A stretch of DNA of 8,778 bases from the NCBI GenBank assembly GCA_041690535.1, contig JAWLHA010000112.1, positions 1 to 8,778 on the forward strand, read 5' to 3'. Position 1 is the first letter of the stretch; every line of letters starts with the position of its first letter. Origin of the DNA: JAWLHA01 sp041690535 (lineage in GTDB: Bacteria > Pseudomonadota > Gammaproteobacteria > Thiohalomonadales > Thiohalomonadaceae). Made by a program: the position numbers and the translations under genes. The notes beneath the pieces were generated by a model. It saw nothing but the letters and a program-made list of their open reading frames with translations. It was not told the DNA's origin and made no database searches. Positions 1 through 6,464 of this stretch are shown one piece after another.

Positions 1-78
1 GACAAGTGAACGAATGGTGTTCTCCACTTGCGCAGGGAGGATCAAACAGTCTTACCTTCTCAGCCTTGACCAGACTGG

Positions 79-98
79 ATTCCCGCCTTCGCGGGAAT
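79..98. repeat. Short palindromic repeat hairpin
   Basis: Two 8-nt arms, ATTCCCGC at 79-86 and GCGGGAAT at 91-98, are perfect reverse complements around a CTTC loop. The surrounding context (CAGACTGG before, GGCAGGGGG after) resembles the dispersed 'TGGATTCCCGC...GCGGGAAT' palindromes I recall from many beta- and gammaproteobacterial genomes. No T-run follows on either strand, so I do not call it a terminator. A genome-wide repeat count would settle whether it is a family member. Confidence 0.5.
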
Positions 99-168
99 GG
101 CAGGGGGCGAGTAGTTACGTTGCGACTCTCACACCCTTCGGATCGATCCGGTCGCGATGAGCAGCGAA

Positions 169-193
169 TTCGTTTATCTGTTCGGGGCTCCAG
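169..193. repeat. Possible degenerate solitary end of the MITE-like repeat
   Basis: This 25-nt stretch matches the right end of the element at 4246-4270 at 20 of 25 positions, including the core TTTATCTGTTCGG. The rest of the element (the TAGGGTGGATAAGC palindrome) is not found next to it, and the terminal CTAG is changed to CCAG. It may be a decayed remnant or chance similarity; the match is short. Confidence 0.3.
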
Positions 194-210
194 CCCCCTC
201 CCGGCGGCGG

Positions 211-612
211 CTACTGCCTCTCCCACCGCTCAAGCACTCGCTTGAGCCTGTCGATGCCCTCCGGGTTCCCTCGCCTCTCCAGCTGCTGAATGAGGCTTCT
301 CAGCTGATTCGGATCCTCGACGGACTCCCGTTCCGGTCCGAGGGTCTTGCCGTCGTGGATGAAGACACGCACATTTTTTATCCTCCCCACGCCCATGCCG
401 CTGGAGTAGGGCTTGACCCAGAATTCGACCTTTGTGGCTCTCTCCACGGGCGATCTCCCACTTGGCGAGGCCTCCTCACCCCGCGTTTTCACCAGCCACT
501 CACAGCGGATCCCGAGCTGCCGGTGTCCTGGGTGGGCGGCCAGTGAAAGATACGGGCCAGCGTTCGGACTCCCTCCCCCTGAAGTCTGGCCCCTCCTCTT
601 GCGCTCAACCAC
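211..612 (-). CDS. Hypothetical protein, 133 aa, downstream of ligD
   Basis: I do not recognise this protein. The open frame starts at a GTG at 610-612, four codons after an in-frame TGA, with a weak AGGTG-like stretch directly upstream; no better upstream start is possible. The N-terminal 60 residues are low-complexity and rich in Arg, Gly and Ser. The C-terminal 70 or so look more protein-like: a beta-rich segment (KVEFWVKPYSSG, then IKNVRVFIHDGK), followed by a charged stretch (DPNQLRSLIQQLERR, then IDRLKRVLERWERQ) that should form amphipathic helices. There is no signal peptide, membrane segment or cysteine motif. It lies on the same strand as ligD, about 105 bp beyond the ligD stop, so cotranscription is possible. 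The real start may lie further in, since the first half is poorly structured. The opposite-strand frame over the same bases looks less plausible. Confidence 0.4.
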   Translation of the reverse strand: MVERKRRGQTSGGGSPNAGPYLSLAAHPGHRQLGIRCEWLVKTRGEEASPSGRSPVERATKVEFWVKPYSSGMGVGRIKNVRVFIHDGKTLGPERESVEDPNQLRSLIQQLERRGNPEGIDRLKRVLERWERQ

Positions 613-717
613 TTCACCTTTTCATTTCCCCCTGCGGGCAAAGGCAAAGGTAAGTGGCAACGCACCGGCCGGAAGTAGCTTCCTTGGGTAAATGCGGCGC
701 CGCACCCGGCGACGGTT

Positions 718-3213
718 TCAGTGCCCATCGCCCTTGCGACGCGGCTCGCCCACCAACCGCTCCCACATGGCCGGCGTGATCCCCCGGGCGGCGGATTCAA
801 TGTCCGCCCACGGGGAGAGCTCCTGGGCGGCGAGACGGATGGGGAGCGTGCGGATGGTGAACACGGGCTGCTCCTCACCCACCAGTTCGTCCCACTCCAG
901 TGGGGTCGCGACCGGAGCCCCCGGCCTGGCGCGGGTGGAGTAGCTGGCCACAGCCGTGGCCCCACGCGAGTTGCGCACGTAGTCCACGTACACCTTGCCG
1001 GGGCGGGCGGCCAGGGAGACGCTGGCCGTGAAGAGATCGCGGTGCGAACGCGCCAGTCGCTGGGCCACCGCCTTGGAGAAACTTTTCACCGTTTGCCAAT
1101 CGTGGCTGAGCGTCAGCGGAACGACGACGTGCAGCCCCTTTCCGCCGGTGGTCCTGAGGAACGGGATCAGGCCCAGCCCAACCAGTTCGGCCCGAAGAAG
1201 ATGCGCGCCCTCCACGACCCTGCCCCAGGGCAGCCCTTCCCCGGGGTCGAGGTCGAACACCATGCGGTCGGGGGTGGCCATGTGCTCCAAGCGCACGCCG
1301 CGGACGTGGATCTCCAGCACGCCCATCTGCACCAACCCCATCACCCCCGCCAGTGAATCCACCATCATGTAGGGGGCCTCCTTGCCCTTCTCGGGGAGCG
1401 TGATGCGGTGCACCTCCGGGGGGACGGTGTCATTGGCATGTTTCTGGAAGAAACAGTCGTGGTGGCCTTCCGGGCAGCGCAGCAGCGTGAGCGGGCGCCC
1501 GGCAAGCTCCGGGACAATCCACGCCTCGATGCGTTCGTAATAGAGGGCGATGTCGCGCTTGGTAATGCCCAGGCCCGGGTAGAGGATCTTGTCCGGGTTG
1601 CTCAGCCTCACCCCGGCGAAGGTCCGCCGGTGGTCCGCGGGGGGCACCGGCTCCGCGGCCACCGCTTGGGCGGGCGACTCACGGACCACCTCCCGCGCAG
1701 GCTTGTCTTCGCGCAGCCCCTGAAAGGCCGGCTGGCGCAGCAGTCCCTCATCGGTCCAGTTGGAGAAGGCCACCTCCGCCACCAGCTCCGGCCGGACCCA
1801 GTGGTAGCCGCGGGACTTGGGGGCGTCGACGAACGGCGAGTCCGAGGGCTCCAGCGCCTTCAGGCGGGCCAGGATCCCGCGCAGGGTCTCCTCGGTGAAC
1901 CCGGTGCCCACCCGCCCAACGAAGTGCAGCCGATCGCCCTCGTACAGCCCGAGCAGCAGTGCGCCGAACCCGAAGCGCCCCCCCTTGGGGTCGGTGTAGC
2001 CGCCGATCACGAACTCCTGCCGCTGCAGGCATTTAATCTTCAGCCACTCCCGCCCGCGACCGGCGCGCCAGGGACGATCCGCACGCTTGGCCATGATTCC
2101 TTCCAGGCGGTTGCGACAGGCGATCTCGAAGAACAGGTCTCCTTCGCCCTCGACATGATCCGTAAAGCGCAGCACCGCCCGGGTCTCCGGCCCGCTATCC
2201 TCCAACACCGCCTTGAGCCGCGCCTTGCGCTCGGCGAGGGGGCGCTCGCGCAGGTCCTCACCATCCACCCATAGCAGGTCAAAAAGAAAGTACACCGGAC
2301 GGGCATCGCTCTTCTCATCCAGGGCATTCTGCAGGGCCTGGAAATTGGTGGTTCCGTCCGGCAACACCACGGCGACCTCCCCGTCGAACCACCCCTCCCT
2401 GATCCGCAGGCCCCGAAAGGCCTGGGCAATGCGCCGGAACCGCTCGGTCCACACCTTGCCGTTGCGGCTGATGAGCTGCGCCTGCCCCCACTGGTAGCGG
2501 GTGAGCATGCGATAGCCGTCCAGCTTGATCTCGAAAAGCCACTGGCTACCCTCGGGCGACCGCTCCACCAGGGTGGCCAATTGGGCGGCCATCTCCGCCG
2601 GCATGGCGCTCTCGCCCATCGCCGCCACCACCTCGCCCTCTTCGGTCCAGAGGCGCGCGGGCGCCTGGGCGATCTCCCCCTTGGTGCGGCCGGTGAGGGC
2701 GCTGGGCAGATCACCCTTGCCCAGGTCCTCGCCCGTGGCGTATTCATCCCGTGACTTGATGAGCAGCCAACTCTCCTTCCCCTCCTCTCCGCGGGCCGAA
2801 CGCACCAGATGCCAACGTCCGCGCAGGCGCCGCCCCTCGAGGCGAAACGTCAGGTGGCCTTGTTCATAGCCGTGCCGCGGATCGCCCTCAGGGATCCACA
2901 CCCCCGTGTCCCACACCAGCACCGTCCCCGCACCGTATTGCTGGGGCGGGATCACGCCTTCGAAGTCGCCGTATTCGATGGGGTGGTCTTCCACATGCAC
3001 CGCCAGCCGCCTCTCCTCCGGGTTGAGGCTCGGCCCCTTGGGCACTGCCCAACTCTTCAGGACGCCGTCGAGCTCCAGACGAAAATCGAAATGCTCGCGG
3101 CGCGCCCAGTGCCGCTGCACCACGAACATCCAGCCGGGCGGTGCCTCGCCGGCTCCGGTCGGTTCCGGAGTGCGCGCGAAGTCCCTCCTCTTCCGATAGC
3201 GGGACAGGGCCAT
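718..3213 (-). CDS. ligD: Multifunctional NHEJ DNA ligase LigD (PE-Lig-Pol)
   Basis: ATP-dependent DNA ligase D, the end-processing and sealing enzyme of bacterial non-homologous end joining, acting on chromosomal double-strand breaks, normally with Ku. At 831 aa it has the full three-domain order of Pseudomonas-type LigD. The 3'-phosphoesterase domain spans about residues 10-170: His35 in VQRH, His41/Asp43/Arg45 in HFDFRLE and His77 in VEDHP match the known metal and phosphate ligands. The ligase domain spans about 205-510, with nucleotidyl-acceptor Lys230 in EIKLDGYR, motif III-like VYFLFDLLWVDG at 307-318, motif IV EGIMAKR at 371-377 and motif V WLKIKC at 390-395. The primase-like polymerase domain spans about 530-815, with the metal-binding DLDP at 654-657, TTGGKGLHV at 688-696 and the family block VRNSRGATAVASYSTRARPG near 746-765. 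The ATG start gives the family-typical N-terminus (YRKRRDFARTPEP), although its ribosome binding site is weak. All catalytic residues I checked are present, so the enzyme should be active. No Ku gene is in the window. Confidence 0.97.
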   Translation of the reverse strand: MALSRYRKRRDFARTPEPTGAGEAPPGWMFVVQRHWARREHFDFRLELDGVLKSWAVPKGPSLNPEERRLAVHVEDHPIEYGDFEGVIPPQQYGAGTVLVWDTGVWIPEGDPRHGYEQGHLTFRLEGRRLRGRWHLVRSARGEEGKESWLLIKSRDEYATGEDLGKGDLPSALTGRTKGEIAQAPARLWTEEGEVVAAMGESAMPAEMAAQLATLVERSPEGSQWLFEIKLDGYRMLTRYQWGQAQLISRNGKVWTERFRRIAQAFRGLRIREGWFDGEVAVVLPDGTTNFQALQNALDEKSDARPVYFLFDLLWVDGEDLRERPLAERKARLKAVLEDSGPETRAVLRFTDHVEGEGDLFFEIACRNRLEGIMAKRADRPWRAGRGREWLKIKCLQRQEFVIGGYTDPKGGRFGFGALLLGLYEGDRLHFVGRVGTGFTEETLRGILARLKALEPSDSPFVDAPKSRGYHWVRPELVAEVAFSNWTDEGLLRQPAFQGLREDKPAREVVRESPAQAVAAEPVPPADHRRTFAGVRLSNPDKILYPGLGITKRDIALYYERIEAWIVPELAGRPLTLLRCPEGHHDCFFQKHANDTVPPEVHRITLPEKGKEAPYMMVDSLAGVMGLVQMGVLEIHVRGVRLEHMATPDRMVFDLDPGEGLPWGRVVEGAHLLRAELVGLGLIPFLRTTGGKGLHVVVPLTLSHDWQTVKSFSKAVAQRLARSHRDLFTASVSLAARPGKVYVDYVRNSRGATAVASYSTRARPGAPVATPLEWDELVGEEQPVFTIRTLPIRLAAQELSPWADIESAARGITPAMWERLVGEPRRKGDGH

Positions 3214-3451
3214 GTAAAACGTTCTCTGCCTAAGCCGGCCACGACGAGGATGGCGTCAGGCCGCCCACAGCCTGAGCGCCACCCTGCGGGTGCGTCTTCA
3301 GGCGCGGAGCACTTTCCGCCTGAAAACGCCCTGCAGCAGCACCCTGCCGTGGTGATGGGCCGAAGCCTCGGTGACTTCGACCGTTGACCCGGGTTTGTGC
3401 CGAAGCGTCACCCTGTGGCCAGCGCGTCGGCGCGATCAGGCCATCCCCTGG

Positions 3452-3616
3452 TCAGAGCCGGCGCTTGGGGGGCGGCAAGCAGACGGGTTCACGCCGCCCC
3501 GCTCGCCGGTCGGGGTATTGCGGACGAGGGATCGGTATCGGTTCGGGCTCGAACGAGGGAATTCCGAGCAGCCTCTTCAGCCGCCGCTTGAGCGTTCCGA
3601 ATCGACCATTGGGCAT
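3452..3616 (-). CDS. Small basic proline-rich protein, 54 aa, unknown
   Basis: A short frame that I do not recognise but that looks coding. It starts at ATG 3616-3614 and ends at TGA 3454-3452. A clean AAGGAG (minus strand, 3630-3625) sits 8 nt before the ATG. The N-terminus (MPNGRFGTLKRRLKRLLGIP) would form a positively charged amphipathic helix; it is followed by a proline-alternating stretch (FEPEPIPIPRPQYP, about residues 22-35) and a basic tail ending PPPKRRL. It has one Cys (residue 46) and no clear membrane segment. It is divergent from the lipoprotein candidate at 3826-4011, sharing the upstream region 3617-3825, and lies upstream of ligD on the same strand with a 238-bp gap. The helix-plus-proline pattern could suit binding to membrane or nucleic acid, but that is only inference. 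Confidence 0.45.
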   Translation of the reverse strand: MPNGRFGTLKRRLKRLLGIPSFEPEPIPIPRPQYPDRRAGRREPVCLPPPKRRL

Positions 3617-3624
3617 GCTCCACG

Positions 3625-3630
3625 CTCCTT
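3625..3630 (-). promoter_or_regulatory. Ribosome binding site of the 54-aa gene
   Basis: On the minus strand this reads AAGGAG, 8 nt before the ATG at 3616. It is the main argument that the short frame at 3452-3616 is translated. Confidence 0.45.
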
Positions 3631-3814
3631 GCCGACTTGGCGATCGCTTCTCTTATCGTTCACATTAGTCGCCTTCCACCCGGGACACCAACTGTGCACG
3701 GGGCCGCAACATGGCACCCGATGTACTTGCAAACGCAGCTAAATACGGCAACTTGCGTGCCGACACCGAGAGAACTAATCCCCTGTTATACGCAGCCCCG
3801 GTTCTGCGCCGAGC

Positions 3815-3822
3815 GGAGGTGG
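3815..3822 (+). promoter_or_regulatory. Ribosome binding site of the small lipoprotein gene
   Basis: GGAGGTGG lies just upstream of ATG 3826 (6 nt from GGAGG to the start codon). This near-perfect Shine-Dalgarno selects this ATG over the in-frame frame opening at 3637 and over the internal ATG at 3838. Confidence 0.55.
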
Positions 3823-3825
3823 ATC

Positions 3826-4011
3826 ATGGGGAAGGCAATGAGCGCAATTCTGTTCGCAGCGTTAGTCGGGTGCGAGCCCGGCAATATCACCACCGACCAG
3901 AAAACCCATTTGCCATTTCCCGACCAAGGCCTCCCGGAGGTGCCTTACAACCATGACCCGGGCACCCCGGCAGTGCCCTACGACCCCGAAGCGGACAGGG
4001 AGTGGATTTAG
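3826..4011 (+). CDS. Putative small lipoprotein, 61 aa
   Basis: No family is recognised. With the ATG at 3826 the product starts MGKAMSAILFAALVGC: one Lys, a short hydrophobic core (residues 6-15) and a lipobox LVGC with Cys16, as expected for signal peptidase II cleavage and lipid attachment. The mature part of about 46 residues is hydrophilic and proline/acid-rich, with a loose internal repetition (LPEVPYNHDP and TPAVPYDPEAD), and ends REWI. The hydrophobic stretch is shorter than usual, so export is inferred rather than certain. The in-frame upstream extension to 3637 lacks any of this logic and has no comparable ribosome binding site. It ends 41 bp before the MITE-like element and is probably monocistronic. 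Small entericidin-like or outer-membrane lipoproteins have this layout, but I see no specific match. Confidence 0.5.
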   Translation: MGKAMSAILFAALVGCEPGNITTDQKTHLPFPDQGLPEVPYNHDPGTPAVPYDPEADREWI

Positions 4012-4090
4012 ACTTCCGACGCGCTCGCTACACGCAAACCGCCGCCATCCCGCTAGAGCACCGAACAGATAAATCCGACGCGCCCAACAT

Positions 4091-4190
4091 GTAGGGTGGA
4101 TAAGCGCAGCGCATCCACCGTGCGGCGTCGAATGGGTGAATGCGCTGTGCGGCGTCGAATGGGTGGATGCGCTGCGCTTATCCACCCTAC
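4091..4190. repeat. Internal palindrome with 29-nt perfect arms
   Basis: The arms 4091-4119 (GTAGGGTGGATAAGC...) and 4162-4190 (...GCTTATCCACCCTAC) are perfect reverse complements over 29 nt. The 42-nt centre is not palindromic. As RNA this would fold into a very stable stem-loop. The arm sequence resembles a repeat core I recall from many gammaproteobacterial genomes. Confidence 0.85.
4120..4173. repeat. Tandem 27-bp duplication inside the palindrome
   Basis: Two adjacent 27-nt units, 4120-4146 and 4147-4173, start GTGCGGCGTCGAATGGGTG and differ at one base (A versus G at unit position 20). The second unit overlaps the right palindrome arm. The likely origin is replication slippage within the element. 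Confidence 0.8.
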
Positions 4191-4270
4191 CTCGGTTCGC
4201 TGCCCCCGCCACCTGGGGCAGTACTTGGCTGCGATTGGCGATCTTTCGGTTTACCTGTTCGGTGCTCTAG

Positions 4271-4517
4271 ATGTGATCTCTCTGTAGGTTGTTCACTCGG
4301 GGCATACCCGGAAGAATGGGGGTGCTCCACCACGATGGCAGATCCCTCCTCGCGATCATCCCACTTGTTCGTCCCACAACCGATGGCATCCCGCCGTTGG
4401 GCAGCTACAGTTGTTCAAGCAGCCACTCTCCCGGCATGGAGTTCCAGCCCTACGCGCGGTCGTTTCGCGCTCACGAGAGTGCGGAGTCGGAGAGTCCTCG
4501 TAACCACGGAGAGGCGC
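4271..4517 (+). promoter_or_regulatory. Leader region of the hydrogenase operon
   Basis: This 247-bp stretch lies between the MITE-like element and the first hydrogenase gene and should contain the operon promoter. I see no convincing coding frame: the long frame that runs through it starts inside the repeat element. No sigma-54 GG-N10-GC site and no CRP/FNR-type palindrome was found. A weak sigma-70 fit is TTGTTC near 4289 with AAGAAT 17 nt downstream, too poor to call. The promoter could also lie within the element. Confidence 0.3.
4508..4514 (+). promoter_or_regulatory. Ribosome binding site of hydB
   Basis: GGAGAGG precedes ATG 4518, with 6 nt between GGAG and the start codon. It decides the start against the much longer open frame that reaches back to 4140. 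Confidence 0.7.
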
Positions 4518-5621
4518 ATGAAGCCGGGTTTCCTTCCCAGAGAGTCGTTCGATTCACTGATCCAGGCCCTGTCCGCCGCTGGATACACCGTCTTCGGCCC
4601 GACGCCGCGCGCCGGCGCCGTGGTCTTCGACGAGGTGACCTCCGGCGCAGAGTTTCCGGTGGGCCTGAAAAGCCGTCAGGAGCCGGGACGCTATCGACTC
4701 GAACCGAGCGGCAACGATCACCTGTTCGATTTCGTCAATGGCCACGAGTCGCTGAAGCGGTTCACCTTTGCCGCTGAGGAGACGATGTGGTCGTTCTCCA
4801 CCGACGGGACCTTCACCCCCGCACCGTCCAAGTCACAGAAGACCGCGGTGATCGGCGCCCGCGCCTGCGACATCGCCGGCATGCGGGTGCAGGATCGCAC
4901 CTTCCTGGAGAACGAACGCTCACCCTTTACCGATCCCTACTACGCCTCCCGGCGCGACAACCTGTTCGTGGTGGCGGTGAACTGTACCCGCTGTTCCGAG
5001 ACCTGCTTCTGCGCCTCGCAGAATGCCGGCCCCAAGGCGAGCGAAGGGTTCGACCTGGCGATCACCGAACTGGACGGCGGCTTCCTAGTGGAGCCCGGGA
5101 GCAGCGCGGGCGAGGCGGTGGCCAAAAAGCTCAAACTCAAGCCCGCCGGCGACGCAACGCAGCAGGCGGCCGAGGCGATGGAGGCCTGCGCCCAGGCGCA
5201 GACCCGCTATATCAACAACGACGGCATCTTCCAGCTGCTGTTCGACAACCTGGAGCACCCGCGCTGGGACGATGTGGCCGCCCGCTGCCTCTCCTGCGCC
5301 AACTGCGTGATGGTCTGCCCCACCTGCTTCTGTCACCGCGAGACCGATGTGGCCGCGGTGGACGGCAGCGGCAGTGACCACGTGCGCCAGTGGGATGCCT
5401 GCTTCACCCTGGAGCACGGCAGCACCCACGGCAGCGTCCTGCGGCCGGAGGTGCGCCAGCGCTACCGCCAGTGGCTAACCCACAAGGTGGGGGCGTGGTG
5501 GGAGCAGTTCGGGGTCTCCGGCTGCGTCGGCTGCGGCCGCTGCATCACCTGGTGCCCCACCGGCATTGACCTCACCGAAGAGCTCGCGGCCATTCGCGCC
5601 CAACCGGGACTCAAATCATGA
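4518..5621 (+). CDS. hydB: Group 3b hydrogenase (sulfhydrogenase) beta subunit, 4Fe-4S protein
   Basis: Cytosolic electron-transfer subunit of the NAD(P)-linked [NiFe] hydrogenase, related to anaerobic sulfite reductase subunit A (AsrA) and passing electrons between the small subunit and the flavin subunit. At 367 aa it has two ferredoxin-type motifs: Cys257, 260, 263 and 267 (CLSCANCVMVCP) and Cys336, 339, 342 and 346 (CVGCGRCITWCP). Additional cysteines are Cys156, 159, 163 and 165 (CTRCSETCFC) and Cys270/272 next to the first cluster; these may hold a further site. There is no signal peptide or membrane segment. The chosen ATG has a good ribosome binding site; the frame is open back to 4140, but that extension lies in the repeat element and leader. 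Its stop overlaps the next start (ATGA), implying translational coupling. First gene of the four-gene operon. The symbol follows the Pyrococcus sulfhydrogenase naming. Confidence 0.92.
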   Translation: MKPGFLPRESFDSLIQALSAAGYTVFGPTPRAGAVVFDEVTSGAEFPVGLKSRQEPGRYRLEPSGNDHLFDFVNGHESLKRFTFAAEETMWSFSTDGTFTPAPSKSQKTAVIGARACDIAGMRVQDRTFLENERSPFTDPYYASRRDNLFVVAVNCTRCSETCFCASQNAGPKASEGFDLAITELDGGFLVEPGSSAGEAVAKKLKLKPAGDATQQAAEAMEACAQAQTRYINNDGIFQLLFDNLEHPRWDDVAARCLSCANCVMVCPTCFCHRETDVAAVDGSGSDHVRQWDACFTLEHGSTHGSVLRPEVRQRYRQWLTHKVGAWWEQFGVSGCVGCGRCITWCPTGIDLTEELAAIRAQPGLKS

Positions 5622-6463
5622 CTGCCCTGCCGAACCCCTATTTTCCCATGCCCGCCCGGGTGGCCGAGCGGATCGAGGAGGCGCCCGGGATCGTCACCCT
5701 GCGCCTGGAACTCACCGACAAGAAGCAGCGCGCCGCCTACCGCTTCGACCCGGGGCAATTCAACATGCTCTATCAGGCGACAGTCGGGGAGGTGCCCATC
5801 TCCATCTCCTCGGACCCCGCCGATGCGGGCGACTTCATTGACCACACCATCCGCGCGGTGGGGCGGGTCACCAACCCCATGAGCAAGCTGGAGAAGGGCG
5901 CCATCCTCGGCCTGCGCGGCCCCTACGGCGTGGGTTGGCCCATGGAGCAGGCCAAAGGGCGCAACATCCTGGTGCTCACCGGAGGCATTGGCTGCGCCCC
6001 CACCGCCTCGGTGGTGCAGTACGCCCTCGCCCGGCGCAAAGACTACGGCAAGATCAGCGTCTGCCACGGGGTGCGCCAGCCCGGCGATCTCATCTACGGC
6101 GAGCGCTTCGACCACTGGTGCAAGGCGGAGGACACCGTCTGCCTGTTCGCCTCCCAGGAGGGGGGGGCCGGCTGGCGGGGGAAGACCGGCCTGGTGACCC
6201 AGCTGCTGGACGACCTGCCGGCCGATGCCCTCGACGGCATGGCGATGATGTGCGGCCCCGAGCCCATGATGCGCGCAGTAGCGGAGGAGCTGCTCAATCG
6301 CGGCCGCCCCATCGACGACATCTACGTCTCCATGGAGCGGAGCATGCAGTGCGGCCTGGGCCACTGCGGCCACTGCCAGTACGGCCCCGACTTCATCTGC
6401 AAGGACGGCCCGGTGTTCCCCTACGCCCGGGTGCGCCACCTGATGACCGTGAAGGGGTACTGA
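5618..6463 (+). CDS. hydG: Group 3b hydrogenase (sulfhydrogenase) gamma subunit, FAD/NAD(P)-binding
   Basis: Diaphorase subunit that exchanges electrons with NAD(P)H. The 281 aa follow the ferredoxin reductase / PyrK / AsrB plan. An N-terminal FAD-binding beta-barrel (about 10-105) contains FDPGQFNMLY (43-52) and PISIS (60-64). The nucleotide-binding domain (about 115-230) contains LTGGIGCAPTASVV (120-133) and MCGPEPMM (211-218). A C-terminal 2Fe-2S motif has Cys245, Cys250, Cys253 and Cys261 (CGLGHCGHC, then C). This is the arrangement known for dihydroorotate dehydrogenase electron-transfer subunits and sulfhydrogenase gamma. The ATG overlaps the hydB stop by 4 nt and has only a weak ribosome binding site, so translation probably depends on hydB. 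The sequence alone does not tell me whether NAD+ or NADP+ is preferred. The symbol is the sulfhydrogenase gamma name and must not be confused with the [FeFe]-hydrogenase maturase HydG. Confidence 0.92.
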   Translation: MTALPNPYFPMPARVAERIEEAPGIVTLRLELTDKKQRAAYRFDPGQFNMLYQATVGEVPISISSDPADAGDFIDHTIRAVGRVTNPMSKLEKGAILGLRGPYGVGWPMEQAKGRNILVLTGGIGCAPTASVVQYALARRKDYGKISVCHGVRQPGDLIYGERFDHWCKAEDTVCLFASQEGGAGWRGKTGLVTQLLDDLPADALDGMAMMCGPEPMMRAVAEELLNRGRPIDDIYVSMERSMQCGLGHCGHCQYGPDFICKDGPVFPYARVRHLMTVKGY

Positions 6464-6464
6464 T

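Larger units (their letters stand above)
3617..3825. other. Intergenic region between divergent small genes
   Basis: These 209 bp separate the 54-aa gene (minus) from the lipoprotein gene (plus) and should carry promoters for both if they are real. I tried to fit sigma-70 hexamers in both directions and found only weak partial matches, such as TATACG near 3787, without a well-spaced -35. No strong hairpin or inverted operator was seen. Confidence 0.3.
4053..4270. mobile_element. MITE-like element with TIRs and TA flanks (complete copy)
   Basis: A non-coding element with inverted ends: CTAGAGCACCGAACAG at 4053-4068 has an exact reverse complement at 4255-4270, and the match continues imperfectly to about 26 nt. 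If the element proper is 4056-4267 (212 bp; GAGCACC to GGTGCTC), it is flanked on both sides by TA within CTA...TAG. That is what insertion into a CTAG site with TA duplication would leave, as known for IS630-family transposases. Inside are a long palindrome (4091-4190) and an asymmetric right part with a 7-bp hairpin, CTGCCCC/GGGGCAG, at 4200-4221. It encodes no protein, so it would need a transposase in trans. A second same-orientation copy begins at 8689. The MITE and IS630 assignment is inference from structure. Confidence 0.65.

Noticed and set aside
157..546. 129-aa plus-strand frame at the left edge
   Set aside because: It is composition-driven and proline-rich, and begins within a region matching a repeat end; the minus-strand frame is more plausible.
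1408..2274. 288-aa plus-strand frame opposite ligD
   Set aside because: It is the shadow of a strongly conserved gene, with no family features or ribosome binding site.
3297..3324. Hairpin TTCAGGCG/CGCCTGAA as a terminator
   Set aside because: It has no T-run on either side, a bulged stem, and sits in the ligD upstream region rather than at a gene end.
3298..3411. 37-aa minus-strand frame (GTG start) just upstream of ligD
   Set aside because: It reads fairly protein-like (TLRHKPGSTVEVTEASAHHH), but it is very short, lacks a ribosome binding site and starts soon after a stop; not enough to call a gene. It might be a fragment of a lost gene.
4140..4517. N-terminal extension of the hydB frame back to 4140, giving 493 aa
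   Set aside because: It starts within the repeat palindrome, has no ribosome binding site and is not protein-like; the ATG at 4518 has GGAGAGG upstream and gives a family-sized protein.
4271..4517. Sigma-54 promoter for the hydrogenase operon
   Set aside because: Several TGGCA-like strings occur, but none has GC at the required 10-nt spacing from GG.
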